DNA of 64,000 nt from Alphaproteobacteria bacterium (GTDB lineage: Bacteria; Pseudomonadota; Alphaproteobacteria; Micavibrionales; Micavibrionaceae): the NCBI GenBank assembly GCA_009995595.1, contig JAACPE010000002.1, positions 248,001 to 312,000 on the forward strand. The letters run 5' to 3'. The notes under the pieces were generated by a model, which saw only the letters and a program-made list of their open reading frames with translations, was not told the origin of the DNA and made no database searches. The translations under genes were made by a program, and so were the position numbers. Every line of letters starts with the position of its first letter. Within the stretch, counting starts at the first letter, position 1. Positions 9,291 to 18,548 of the stretch are shown here, in pieces.

Positions 9291-10997
9291 TTATTTTTTG
9301 TCTTTGTTCAGGGCCGCGCCCAAGATGTCACCAAGTGAGGCACCACTTTCTGTTGAGCCGAAAGCCTCAAGTGCCGCTTTGTTTTCTTCAAGCTCGTAAG
9401 CCTTGATAGAAAGCGTCATTTTACGGTTCTTACGATCCACAGTCATGATTTTCGCATCGACTTTTTCACCAACGGCGAAACGGTCAGTGCGTTGCTCTGA
9501 ACGCTCAGAAGACAGATCGTTCTTCTTGATTGTTCCTGTTACGCCATCATTCACAGTCACTTCGACTGAGTTTGCGGTCACTTCAGAAACAGTACACGTT
9601 ACAACTGCACCCTTGGCCATTCCTTTCATTGCGCCTTCAAAAGGATCATCTGTTAGCTGCTTGATACCAAGAGCAACACGTTCTTTTGTTGGGTCAATGT
9701 CGAGGATTTTGGCTTTAACCTTATCCCCTTTATTGAAAGGCTTAAGGGCATCTTCTGTTTGGTCTTCCCATGACAGATCAGAAAGGTGAACCATACCGTC
9801 GATTTCTTCGTCAACACCGACGAAGAGACCAAATTCAGTAATGTTTTTAATTTCACCTTCGATTTCTTGGTCAACTTTAAACTTCTCAGCAAAGCTCTCC
9901 CAAGGATTGTCTTGGCATTGTTTAACACCCAGTGAAATACGGCGTTTATCCATATCCACTTCAAGAACCATCACCTCAACTTCTTCTGATGTTGAAACGA
10001 TCTTACCAGGATGTACGTTCTTTTTCGTCCATGATAATTCAGAAACGTGAACAAGACCTTCGATACCGTCTTCGAGCTCAACAAAAGCGCCGTAATCCGT
10101 AATATTGGTAATACGACCTTTATATTTTGCACCGATTGGGTATTTGGCATCAATGCCGTCCCATGGGTCAGATTCCAGTTGTTTCATGCCAAGTGATATA
10201 CGCTGATTTTCCGTGTTGTAACGTATGATCTGTACATCAATGTTTTGGCCAACAGATAGAATTTCTGATGGGTGGTTTACGCGTTTCCATGAAATGTCAG
10301 TTACGTGTAAAAGGCCATCAAGACCACCAAGGTCGATAAACGCACCATAATCTGTGATGTTTTTCACAATACCTTGAACGACTGCGCCCTCTTGGATGTT
10401 ATCCAACAGATCACTTTTCGCTTCTTCACGGCTTTCCTCAAGAACAGCGCGGCGTGATACAACAATGTTGCCACGGGCACGATCCATTTTCAAAATAAGG
10501 AAAGGTTGTGGTGTGCCCATAAGTGGGGATACATCACGGACAGGACGGATATCCACTTGTGAGCCCGGTAGGAACGCAATTGCGCCACCAAGATCAACAG
10601 TGAAACCACCTTTAACGCGGTTAAAGATAATCCCTGTAACGCGTTCGCCTTTTTCACATGATAATTCAAGCTCGACCCATGATTCTTCACGGCGGGCTTT
10701 TTCACGAGAGAGAACAGTTTCACCGTGTTTGTTTTCCATGCGCTCAACAAAAACGTCAACTTGATCGCCTTTACGGAGTTCCGGATCTTGACCAGGTGTG
10801 CTGAACTCACGCAATGAAATGCGTCCTTCAGATTTCAAACCGACGTCAACAATAACCGCGTCGCTTTGTACTTCAATAATTGTGCCTTTAACAACACTCC
10901 CGATGAAGGAGTTTTGTGAATTCATAGAACCGTCGAGAAGGGCAGCAAACTCGTTCGATTCAGTCTTATCTTTTAAATGTGCAGCTTTTTGTGCCAT
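9291..10997 (-). CDS. rpsA: 30S ribosomal protein S1
   Basis: mRNA-binding protein of the small ribosomal subunit. The 568-residue protein has six S1/OB-fold repeats, recognisable by repeated GxVxxIxxxGxFVDL/GLVHVS blocks such as ITDYGAFIDLGGLDGLLHVT and ITDYGAFVELEDGIEGLVHV. The central repeats carry the WxxxxxxP signature of RNA-binding copies. Full length for alphaproteobacteria. It lies downstream of cmk with a 124-base gap that probably holds its own promoter. Confidence 0.98.
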   Translation of the reverse strand: MAQKAAHLKDKTESNEFAALLDGSMNSQNSFIGSVVKGTIIEVQSDAVIVDVGLKSEGRISLREFSTPGQDPELRKGDQVDVFVERMENKHGETVLSREKARREESWVELELSCEKGERVTGIIFNRVKGGFTVDLGGAIAFLPGSQVDIRPVRDVSPLMGTPQPFLILKMDRARGNIVVSRRAVLEESREEAKSDLLDNIQEGAVVQGIVKNITDYGAFIDLGGLDGLLHVTDISWKRVNHPSEILSVGQNIDVQIIRYNTENQRISLGMKQLESDPWDGIDAKYPIGAKYKGRITNITDYGAFVELEDGIEGLVHVSELSWTKKNVHPGKIVSTSEEVEVMVLEVDMDKRRISLGVKQCQDNPWESFAEKFKVDQEIEGEIKNITEFGLFVGVDEEIDGMVHLSDLSWEDQTEDALKPFNKGDKVKAKILDIDPTKERVALGIKQLTDDPFEGAMKGMAKGAVVTCTVSEVTANSVEVTVNDGVTGTIKKNDLSSERSEQRTDRFAVGEKVDAKIMTVDRKNRKMTLSIKAYELEENKAALEAFGSTESGASLGDILGAALNKDKK

Positions 10998-11121
10998 AAG
11001 ATAATTCCTTTCAGATTTTTAAATAAGACCATATCCTTCTTTTTTCCAGCGAGTCCGTATGCAGATAGTAAGCAAGCAGAGGCCAAGAAAGTCATGGTCT
11101 TTATAGTTATGGAGAAACACC

Positions 11122-11769
11122 TTATCTGGATTGGGATGTGTAAAAATCAAGCGCCGTTTGAAATACTTCATCAGGGCTCATATCGGATGTATCTATAACG
11201 TGATTTTTAATGTTAGGGGCAAGGTGATCTTTTAGACGCACATTATCCCGTTCATCCCGTTCCTGCATTTCCGCCAAAACGGCCTCATACTTAACGTGTA
11301 GACCGCGTAAAAGCAACTCTTTATGGCGTCTTTGCGCTCTTTTTTCGGTTGAAGCCGTGATAAAGAGTTTTAGGTCTGCATCGGGGCAGATAATGGTGCC
11401 AATATCGCGTCCATCAAGGACAGCGCCTTTATTGGATTTTTTTGCAAATTCTTGCTGAAAATTAAACAAAAGGGCACGAATTTCTGGTATTTGGGCGATA
11501 ATTGATGCTAAATTTCCAACTTTATCGTTTCTGAGCGCTGAATCATCGTATTTTTCATGTAGTTTAGGAATAAACCTCTCCGTTTGATTGATAATTGCAC
11601 TGTTGTCGGCAATATCCATACCATTTTCTATGATATTAAGGGCGGCGCGGCGATAAAGTGCGCCTGTATCCAAAAAATCAAATTCAAGATGGGCAGCAAG
11701 CCTTTTGGCAAGGGATCCCTTACCGCTGGCCGCTGGGCCATCTATTGCAATGACAAAAGGTTTATTCAT
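11122..11769 (-). CDS. cmk: Cytidylate kinase
   Basis: Phosphorylates CMP and dCMP with ATP. The P-loop IDGPAASGKGSLAKRLA is at residues 10-26, then LDTGALYRRAALN (substrate binding), GRDIGTIICPDADLKLFI and the lid RDERDN. At 215 residues it has normal length. cmk-rpsA-ihfB is a classic proteobacterial neighbourhood; aroA, often directly upstream, is here separated by one small gene on the plus strand. Confidence 0.96.
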   Translation of the reverse strand: MNKPFVIAIDGPAASGKGSLAKRLAAHLEFDFLDTGALYRRAALNIIENGMDIADNSAIINQTERFIPKLHEKYDDSALRNDKVGNLASIIAQIPEIRALLFNFQQEFAKKSNKGAVLDGRDIGTIICPDADLKLFITASTEKRAQRRHKELLLRGLHVKYEAVLAEMQERDERDNVRLKDHLAPNIKNHVIDTSDMSPDEVFQTALDFYTSQSR

Positions 11770-11840
11770 TGGTACAAGCGTCTTTCAAATAATTCTGCTT
11801 CTTTTTTGGCGGATAACGCGAATAATTGCAAAGATTATAA

Positions 11841-12443
11841 ATGAAAAATCTCATTCTGATTATGATTTGCCTCATTCTAAGTGCGTGTGGATCAAGTGCG
11901 GGCATTAATCTTGGGCCCTATTATGCCTATGGTCCGACGCGAGAGAGTTTTAGAGTGTGTCATGGCTATAGCTGTAATTTTACAGCTGAAGCAGGGTTTA
12001 ACGATAAAACGTGGAAACGCCTGACCAAAGCTTTAAGAACAAAAAGTAAAACACCAGAATTAGAGCGTAAGAAAATTGCCCAAGTTATAGGCGCCATTGA
12101 AAAAGAGGCAGGGAAACAAACAGGTACGCATAGTGATCACGCCGAGGCAGCAAAAATCCGTGATGGTTATTATCAGCTTGATTGCATAGATGAGACAATC
12201 AACACTGCGCTTTATTTAAAGTTTCTTCAAGAAGAGGGTTTGCTCAAACATCATCGTTATGAGCGCTCTGTTCATCGGGGATATTGGATCAATGGGGAAT
12301 GGCCGCACAACGCCGTTGTAATCACTCATAATAAAACAGGTGATCAATTTGTGGTTGATAGTTACTATAAAGCCAATGGTAAGCCGCCTTACATTATGCC
12401 GTTCCAAGATTGGATTGCGGGCTGGACGCCTCATAAACCTTAA
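11841..12443 (+). CDS. Lipoprotein with possible Cys-His-Asp hydrolase-like core
   Basis: 200 residues with a lipoprotein signal: hydrophobic stretch and lipobox ILSACGSS, with Cys16 as the lipidated residue, so it is probably membrane-anchored in the periplasm. I do not recognise the family with certainty. The C-terminal half contains YQLDCIDET, then WPHNAVVITHNK, then FVVDSYYK. A Cys at a helix start, a His on a strand and an Asp on the next strand is the layout of transglutaminase-like or papain-like cysteine hydrolases, but this is inference. Divergent from cmk with about 70 bases between, and convergent with aroA, sharing 4 bases at the 3' ends. Confidence 0.75.
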   Translation: MKNLILIMICLILSACGSSAGINLGPYYAYGPTRESFRVCHGYSCNFTAEAGFNDKTWKRLTKALRTKSKTPELERKKIAQVIGAIEKEAGKQTGTHSDHAEAAKIRDGYYQLDCIDETINTALYLKFLQEEGLLKHHRYERSVHRGYWINGEWPHNAVVITHNKTGDQFVVDSYYKANGKPPYIMPFQDWIAGWTPHKP

Positions 12444-13801
12444 GCTGGTTTTAGGTCGGTGCCAAGAGTATTCATGAGATCAATAAAATCAGGAAAACTT
12501 GTTCTAATCGGCGCTGCATCATCAATTGTGATGGGGTTTTTGCTGACTGTACCGAGCACCAGAAAGCTCATGGCGATACGGTGATCAAGCGCGGTTTCAA
12601 TAGGGGTAACATTTTTGTTTAAGCCCAAAGGGGCTGATCCATCGCCATGAATAGTCAGGCTGTCTTCACCCATTTCACAATCAACACCACAGGCTTTAAG
12701 GCCGTTATACATCATCAGTAAACGATCGCTTTCTTTGACGCGCAATTCCTCAAGGCCTGTCATGATTGTTGTGCCTTTGGCGCAGGCTGCAGCGATAGAA
12801 AGAATTGGAAACTCATCAATCATACTGGGCACGCGCTCTGCGGGGACTGTAATGCCTTTTAGAGTTTGGCTTGCCTTGATATACATATCGCAAACAGGTT
12901 CGCCGCCATCATTGCGCTCATTTGAATAAGTAATATCGGCGCCCATCTCAATGAGAGTGTCATAGATTCCCGACCTGCGATCATTCATAAGAGTATTTTC
13001 TAGCATGATCTCTGAACCTTGATTAATCAGCGCGGCAACAGTAGGGAAAGCGGCGGAACTTGGATCGCTAGGAACGATAATAGTGGCTCCTTTTAAATCT
13101 TTTTGCCCTGTGACTGAAATGGCCTGTCCACCATCTTCTAAATCTTTGACTTCTACTTCAATGCCGAAATGCCGTAGCATGTTTTCGGTATGATCGCGGG
13201 TTGGTTTTTCTTCGATGACTGTGGTTTTGCCCATGGCACTTAGCCCAGCTAGCAATATTGCTGATTTTACTTGTGCTGAGGCAACGGGCAAGCGGTATTC
13301 AATGGGCATAAGGGTCTTTGGCCCTGTGCTTGTAACAGGCAAACGACCCCCTTCACGGGCTTGAAAGGTAACGCCCATTTGTTCTAGGGGTATGATAACG
13401 CGGTTCATCGGGCGTTTCGTAAGCGAGGCATCACCGATAAAGGTGGCTGTAATGTTGTGACCACCAACTAATCCCATGAGAAGGCGCGTTGAGGTGCCGC
13501 TATTGCCCATTTCTAAGGCTGCTTCAGGCTCTTTTAATCCACCAATACCGACGCCATGACACTCCCAAGTGCCATCATCAAAGCGCGTGATTGTTGCCCC
13601 CATTTGGCGCATGGCTTCGGCGGTACACAAAACATCTTCGCCCTCTAATAAACCAGTTATCGTTGTTTTACCAATTGCAAGGCCGCCAAACATAAGGGCG
13701 CGATGTGATATAGATTTATCGCCTGGTATAACGGGACTGCCCGTTAAAGGTTTGGCTTTTGATGAAATGTACGGAGTGCGCTCTGAATGTGTCATAAGCA
13801 T
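12440..13801 (-). CDS. aroA: 3-phosphoshikimate 1-carboxyvinyltransferase (EPSP synthase)
   Basis: Sixth step of the shikimate pathway: transfers enolpyruvate from PEP to shikimate-3-phosphate. GDKSISHRALMFGGLA carries the Lys and Ser that bind substrate, GNSGTSTRLLMGLVGG is the PEP loop, and DEFPILSIAAACAKG plus ELRVKESDRL complete the pattern. The motifs look most like class II EPSP synthases of alphaproteobacteria and Agrobacterium type, but that sub-assignment is inference. The start could be ATG 13801 or the in-frame ATG at 13795; neither has a strong ribosome site. Confidence 0.96.
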   Translation of the reverse strand: MLMTHSERTPYISSKAKPLTGSPVIPGDKSISHRALMFGGLAIGKTTITGLLEGEDVLCTAEAMRQMGATITRFDDGTWECHGVGIGGLKEPEAALEMGNSGTSTRLLMGLVGGHNITATFIGDASLTKRPMNRVIIPLEQMGVTFQAREGGRLPVTSTGPKTLMPIEYRLPVASAQVKSAILLAGLSAMGKTTVIEEKPTRDHTENMLRHFGIEVEVKDLEDGGQAISVTGQKDLKGATIIVPSDPSSAAFPTVAALINQGSEIMLENTLMNDRRSGIYDTLIEMGADITYSNERNDGGEPVCDMYIKASQTLKGITVPAERVPSMIDEFPILSIAAACAKGTTIMTGLEELRVKESDRLLMMYNGLKACGVDCEMGEDSLTIHGDGSAPLGLNKNVTPIETALDHRIAMSFLVLGTVSKNPITIDDAAPIRTSFPDFIDLMNTLGTDLKPA

Positions 13802-13857
13802 TTTATAAGCGCGATGCTCTTAATCTGCAAGGGGGAGAGATGATGGTATTTTAAGTT

Positions 13858-16089
13858 TTACTGATCAAAGCTGCTAAGGTTGCCGTTATACTCGTTAATA
13901 AAATCCCAGAATTGATCTTTCGGGATAGGTTTAGAATAGCGGAAGCCCTGCACTTCATCGCATTCTTCGGCTAAGAGGAACTGCTCATGTTCTTTGGTTT
14001 CAACACCTTCAGCGATAACTTTCAGGTTCAGAGAGTGACCTAGACGAACAATTGTGCGCGCAATCGCCGCGTCATCAGCATTATTTAAGGCATTACGAAT
14101 AAAGGATTGGTCAATTTTCAGGCGGTCGATACTGAACTGTCTGAGGTAGGACAGGGATGAATACCCTGTTCCAAAGTCATCAATCGCAAGCTCTACGCCA
14201 AGCTCATGCAAGCGCTTAAGCGTGTCGATGGCGATGCTTATATCATCCATAAAGACACTTTCGGTGACTTCTAATTCTACATTATGAGGCTTAACACCTG
14301 TTTTTGCCAAAACATCAGCCGTATATTTGACCATGTCGCTTTGGAAAAATTGTGCGCCAGAGACGTTGACGGCGATACGTATATCATGTCCTGCATCATG
14401 CCACTCTCGGGCTGTGCGGCACGCCTCTTTCAAGACCCATTCACCGATAGGGACAATAAGCCCTGATTGTTCTGCAATTGGAATGAACTCAGCGGGAGAG
14501 ATATATTTGCCCCCTTCTTTGCTGTTGTCTTTTTTGAACCAACGCAAGAGGGCTTCGGCGCCGATAATTTTGCCTGTTTTAAGATCGAATTGAGGCTGAT
14601 AAAAGATATTAAGATCTTTGTTTTCTAAGGCATCGCGTAGGTCACGAAGCAGTTGGAAGCGTTGTTGGACGGCTCTATCGAAATCTTCGGAGTATTCTTT
14701 AATACGGTCGCGGCCTTCTTCTTTGGCTCGGTTTAGGGCAATATCCGCATTTTTTAGGACATCCCCTGGATCAGCGCTGTCATCAGGGTAGGTGGCTACA
14801 CCAATTGAGGAGCGTATCTGAAAGTTTTCATTATAGACTTTGAAAGGCTCTGTTTTGATAATAGCGGCTACTTTTTCTGCGATATCAATAGATTTGTTCA
14901 GGTCTGTTGACAGCGGCATCGTAATAGCAAATTCATCCGCGTCAAAGCGGGCAATGACAGCAGATTCAGGCAATGACATACGCAGGCGCTTACCGACACC
15001 GCGTAAGATAGCGTCTCCCACATTATGACCCATTGAATCGTTAATATCTTTAAAATGATCAAGGTCAAGTGTGATAACTGCGGTGCGTTGTGCTTTGCTA
15101 CCCTCTGCGGCAAAGGCTTTCTCGGCTAGTTTTTGGATAAAGAGCGTCCTGTTGGGCAGGCCAGTTAATGAATCAAAGTAAGCCAGCTTATGGATTTTAT
15201 CCTCTGCGGCGCTGCGCACTTGCATCATACTGTCAGCGTTTTGTTTGATAAGCTTTTGTGCCAGTAAGATTGTGCCGCCTATCTCATCATTGGCATCATA
15301 AGGAGAGGGAGGTATTTTTGGGTTTTCTGGACTTTTTGAGGCAGAAATCAAATTGTCACGCATGAATAAGATAGGCTCAAGAAGCCAGTGGCCAAGGGCA
15401 ATCATCAAAACTGTTGTCACGAGCAAAGATAGCAAGAACATAATCATGACATTGCTCTGCGCAAAGTCAAAAATACGGTCGGCAACTGTCTCAGAATTAA
15501 GGCGCGCGACGATAACGTAATCAGAATTACGCAGGTCATTTCCACGATAAACGACTTCGTAAGACGAGCCGTCCACAGAGCGATAGGACCGAGAGAGGCT
15601 CTCTTGGTCAATCATAATCATAGAGATAGGCTCACCATACGAGCCTAAAAGAAGAAAATCTTGGGCATTATAAATGCTTATACCGTTCACGATTGTGGAT
15701 GATAAAAGCTGACGCGCCTGCTCTGCCGTGATTGGGGATTTTGTCCTGTTGGCGAGTTCTTCACGTGCTTTTTCAATTGAAAATGGCGTGTTCATTGCCG
15801 CAAACCCGTCTTTGATAAGGGGCGCGATTGATGAGCGGCCAATCTCTTTTATTTCATTGAGATATTGGGCTTCTTTTTGAGGAATTGTGAGCGTTAAGAT
15901 CGCAACCTGAACAATCAAGATGGTCAAAAAGGCGGAAATCGTAATGCGCCAGCTAATCCTGCTTTTCCAAATTTGTGAAGAGGTAGATTGTGGTTTCAGT
16001 GAGGGAAATGCTGCCGCGACTGTATCAGACACGCCATGCTTGTTTTGGGGTTTTACCCCCTTTGCCAAAAAAGACATATTTAATGCCAC
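13858..16089 (-). CDS. Membrane GGDEF-EAL protein, likely c-di-GMP phosphodiesterase
   Basis: 743 residues. Helices at about 47-67 and 213-233 flank a periplasmic sensor part. A diguanylate-cyclase-like domain follows (DSLTGLPNRT near 306, LDLDHFKDIND near 341), then an EAL domain from about 490 (AEALLRW 511-517, ELEVTESVF, AIDDFGTGYSSLSYL, KIDQSFI, VIAEGVET). In the first domain both glycines of GGDEF are lost: residues 381-387 read RFDADEF. The EAL motifs look complete. It therefore probably degrades c-di-GMP, with the first domain as a regulatory GTP or c-di-GMP sensor. The start is a GTG at 16087-16089 with GGGGA upstream; ATG 16077 is an alternative. Confidence 0.93.
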   Translation of the reverse strand: MALNMSFLAKGVKPQNKHGVSDTVAAAFPSLKPQSTSSQIWKSRISWRITISAFLTILIVQVAILTLTIPQKEAQYLNEIKEIGRSSIAPLIKDGFAAMNTPFSIEKAREELANRTKSPITAEQARQLLSSTIVNGISIYNAQDFLLLGSYGEPISMIMIDQESLSRSYRSVDGSSYEVVYRGNDLRNSDYVIVARLNSETVADRIFDFAQSNVMIMFLLSLLVTTVLMIALGHWLLEPILFMRDNLISASKSPENPKIPPSPYDANDEIGGTILLAQKLIKQNADSMMQVRSAAEDKIHKLAYFDSLTGLPNRTLFIQKLAEKAFAAEGSKAQRTAVITLDLDHFKDINDSMGHNVGDAILRGVGKRLRMSLPESAVIARFDADEFAITMPLSTDLNKSIDIAEKVAAIIKTEPFKVYNENFQIRSSIGVATYPDDSADPGDVLKNADIALNRAKEEGRDRIKEYSEDFDRAVQQRFQLLRDLRDALENKDLNIFYQPQFDLKTGKIIGAEALLRWFKKDNSKEGGKYISPAEFIPIAEQSGLIVPIGEWVLKEACRTAREWHDAGHDIRIAVNVSGAQFFQSDMVKYTADVLAKTGVKPHNVELEVTESVFMDDISIAIDTLKRLHELGVELAIDDFGTGYSSLSYLRQFSIDRLKIDQSFIRNALNNADDAAIARTIVRLGHSLNLKVIAEGVETKEHEQFLLAEECDEVQGFRYSKPIPKDQFWDFINEYNGNLSSFDQ

Positions 16090-16192
16090 TTTTTATTTCC
16101 CCACACGTTCTATTGCCTAGACCGCTCGTGTTAAACACTATTTCTCTGACACCATATTAGATGAAATTGATTAATAAGGCGTTTATTTTAGT

Positions 16193-16210
16193 GTCACACG
16201 AGTGTGTGAC
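16193..16210. repeat. Perfect inverted repeat between hisI and the GGDEF-EAL gene
   Basis: GTCACAC (16193-16199) and GTGTGAC (16204-16210) with a 4-base spacer. It lies about 50 bases after the hisI stop and about 105 upstream of the GGDEF-EAL start, both on the minus strand. There is no clean T-run on either side, so it could be a weak terminator hairpin or an operator for the downstream gene; I cannot decide. Confidence 0.5.
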
Positions 16211-16261
16211 TGATTCTTATATTATATATCAATAGCTTGAAAATAAAAGGGTTTTCGGTTT

Positions 16262-16636
16262 TTAGTTTTGATCGTCGTTAAAAGTTAAAGAGCCGTTTTT
16301 CATCACATTACGATAAAAACAAGACGGGCGGCCCGTATGGCACGCGCCTCCCCCCTTTTGATTTATGAGCAAGATAATAGCATCTTGGTCGCAATCAATC
16401 TTTATTTCTTTAACAATTTGAACCGCGCCGCTTGTTGATCCTTTATGCCAAAGTTCTTGGCGCGATCTTGACCAATAATGCGCTTGTCCTGTTTCTAGTG
16501 TTTTTTCAAACGCTTCTTGATTCATCCAAGCAAGCATGAGAATTTCTTTACTTTGTTCGTCTTGGGCAATCGCGGCAATCAGTCCATTTTGATCGAACTT
16601 TAATTCAAGCGTGGATGTTTCGTCGGTGTTAATCAT
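16262..16636 (-). CDS. hisI: Phosphoribosyl-AMP cyclohydrolase
   Basis: Third step of histidine synthesis: hydrolyses the purine ring of phosphoribosyl-AMP. The metal sites are visible: [11 protein letters not shown] (Mg-binding CDxDA) and [15 protein letters not shown] (zinc cysteines). [13 protein letters not shown] is the family's substrate loop. 124 residues, the monofunctional HisI form without a HisE domain. Its start overlaps the pyrC stop region by 8 bases, so it is the last gene of a folE-pyrC-hisI operon. Confidence 0.95.
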   Translation of the reverse strand: MINTDETSTLELKFDQNGLIAAIAQDEQSKEILMLAWMNQEAFEKTLETGQAHYWSRSRQELWHKGSTSGAVQIVKEIKIDCDQDAIILLINQKGGGACHTGRPSCFYRNVMKNGSLTFNDDQN

Positions 16637-17711
16637 TTTGGTTTAGCGTCCATTGAAGTGTTGGGCGCTCCATACCAACAGTCAAGGGGATGATTGTGTC
16701 TGTTTTTGTTTTAAGGGGGCTGGTTTGAGATGGCATTTTTTCTAAAGAAAAGCTCTGATTTGATTTTTCAAAGCCATAAAATTCTGGGCCATTTAAACAT
16801 AGAAATTTTTCAAAAACGTCCTTATTCATTTCATTAAGATCAAATGCTTCGGCATATAGTTGCGGCGCAATATCGCCTGTAAAGCATCCTGCGGCGCAGC
16901 CGCATGGTGTTTGTTTATGGGTGTGGGGCGCACTGTCTGTGCCCGCAAAAAACTTTTTATTGCCTGATACCGCGGCCTTTAAAAGAGCCTGTCTGTCCTC
17001 ATCAAACTTGACGAGCGGCAAGCAATAAAGATGATATTTCAATCCCTGTAATAAATCGGCCACGGTATAGAGAAGATGTTGCGGTGTAATCGTTGCGGCG
17101 ACGTTGTTATTGGCCTGCGTAACGAAATCGGCGGCTGTTTTGGTTGTAATATGCTCACACGCAATTTTCAGGTTTGGAAACATCTCATGAATTTTTGGAA
17201 CGCGTTCTTTATAGAATAAATCTTCAGCATTGCCGTTTTTACCAAAATAGGCTTCACCGCTTAGGCCGTGTTCTTCGCCATGAATGTTGAGGATAACGCC
17301 CGTATCGCTCATTGCGGCAAAAACACCGTTATCCATATAGGTTTGGATGGGCGCACCAAATTCGGAATTTGTTGTGCCGTGAGGCGGATAATATTTACAA
17401 GATTTTAATAGGCCAGATTGCGTGCCTTCAATAATCATCTCAGGCGTTGTTTCTTTAGTGAGATAAAGCGGCACAATAATTTGGTCAAAGGCATCAGCGC
17501 CTGCCGCTTTTAAATCGTTTAGATACGATTCAATTGTCCAATACTGATCGGTATTACTGCCCATAACGCGTGTGATGGGCGGTTTTGTGTTGGGCATGGC
17601 AAGAATTCCAGCGCAGGCCATATTCATGTGAGATTGGATGTAATAAGGAAGATTATCGCCCTGACGAAAATGGGCGTGAAGGTCGTACCATTTGGGAAAG
17701 GTGAACTTCAT
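16629..17711 (-). CDS. pyrC: Dihydroorotase, type II (PyrC)
   Basis: Third step of pyrimidine synthesis: cyclises carbamoyl-aspartate to dihydroorotate. The two metal-binding His are in [21 protein letters not shown], the carboxylated-Lys segment [20 protein letters not shown] and the catalytic Asp in [10 protein letters not shown] follow. This is the short E. coli-like type II enzyme at 360 residues. The start codon directly abuts the folE stop. Confidence 0.93.
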   Translation of the reverse strand: MKFTFPKWYDLHAHFRQGDNLPYYIQSHMNMACAGILAMPNTKPPITRVMGSNTDQYWTIESYLNDLKAAGADAFDQIIVPLYLTKETTPEMIIEGTQSGLLKSCKYYPPHGTTNSEFGAPIQTYMDNGVFAAMSDTGVILNIHGEEHGLSGEAYFGKNGNAEDLFYKERVPKIHEMFPNLKIACEHITTKTAADFVTQANNNVAATITPQHLLYTVADLLQGLKYHLYCLPLVKFDEDRQALLKAAVSGNKKFFAGTDSAPHTHKQTPCGCAAGCFTGDIAPQLYAEAFDLNEMNKDVFEKFLCLNGPEFYGFEKSNQSFSLEKMPSQTSPLKTKTDTIIPLTVGMERPTLQWTLNQND

Positions 17712-18311
17712 TTATCTAATCATCTCCAAAAATCTTTGTCGTGTGTTTGTATCTGTTTCAAAAACGCCTCTGAAAGATGACGTCACTGTCGAAGAGCATG
17801 TTTTTTTAACACCGCGCATGCTCATGCATTGGTGGTCGGCATCAATCACAACAGCAACACCTTTAGGCTCTAGCGTGTCCATAATCACATCGCTGATCTG
17901 GCGGGTCATGTTTTCTTGGGAGGTCAGGCGCTTGGCATAAATATCCACAATGCGGGCAAGCTTGCTAATACCAACAATTTTTTGGTCGGGCCAATACGCA
18001 ACATGTGCTTTGCCGATAATTGGCGCAATATGGTGTTCGCAGTGTGATGTAAACTCGATTTCCTTGACCAAAACCATATCGTTATAGCCTTCAATGTCGT
18101 CAAAAGTCTTTGAAAGCTCTTTGGCGGCATCGGCATCATAGCCTGCAAAATATTCTTCAAAGGCCCGGGTATAGCGTGCAGGCGTATCAATCAGGCCACC
18201 ACGGCTTGGGTCTTCGCCGGCCCAGCGCAGTAAAACTTCAACGGCTGCCTCTGCTTCTTGACGCGAAGGGCGGCTTAAAGATTTTTTTTGTTCAAATTTT
18301 TCAATGCTCAT
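17712..18311 (-). CDS. folE: GTP cyclohydrolase I
   Basis: Converts GTP to 7,8-dihydroneopterin triphosphate, the entry to folate and pterin synthesis. The zinc-site residues are visible in SHCEHHIAPIIGKAHVAYWP and DADHQCMSMRGVKK, and KLARIVDIYAKRLTSQENMT is the family's substrate-binding helix. 199 residues, normal for type IA. First gene of the folE-pyrC-hisI operon and divergent from the Cys-rich peptide gene with a 52-base gap. Confidence 0.97.
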   Translation of the reverse strand: MSIEKFEQKKSLSRPSRQEAEAAVEVLLRWAGEDPSRGGLIDTPARYTRAFEEYFAGYDADAAKELSKTFDDIEGYNDMVLVKEIEFTSHCEHHIAPIIGKAHVAYWPDQKIVGISKLARIVDIYAKRLTSQENMTRQISDVIMDTLEPKGVAVVIDADHQCMSMRGVKKTCSSTVTSSFRGVFETDTNTRQRFLEMIR

Positions 18312-18363
18312 AATTTTTATGCTATACTAATGAATATAACGCTTTATAGACAGAAAGACGCTT

Positions 18364-18489
18364 ATGGCACAAGACATAAAACAGAATAAATCATGTAAAT
18401 GCGGCTGTGGGTGCGCTTGTTGCACTTGCACTTCCTGTGATTGCTGTCACGGTTGCTCAAAAGACTGCTCTTGCGGTTGTTGCGCATAA
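18364..18489 (+). CDS. 41-residue Cys-rich peptide: metallothionein-like or cysS leader
   Basis: A complete short frame, ATG to TAA, encoding 41 residues. After a 10-residue polar start (MAQDIKQNKS), 15 of the remaining 31 residues are Cys, in CxC and CC patterns (CKCGCGCACC, then CTCTSCDCCHGC, then CSCGCCA), with one His. The density resembles metallothioneins, which bind zinc, copper or cadmium through thiolates, though it lacks the SmtA layout. It also lies 59 bases upstream of cysS in the same direction, so it could be a Cys-codon leader that senses charged tRNA-Cys (9 TGC and 6 TGT codons). The ribosome site is weak (AGAAAGA), with several AT-rich -10-like hexamers (for example TATACT at 18323-18328) upstream. 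Confidence 0.7.
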   Translation: MAQDIKQNKSCKCGCGCACCTCTSCDCCHGCSKDCSCGCCA

Positions 18490-18548
18490 ACCTATAATCT
18501 CCTTTAAATTATTACAATTATATAGGGGCGCTTTGGCGCATTATTGTT

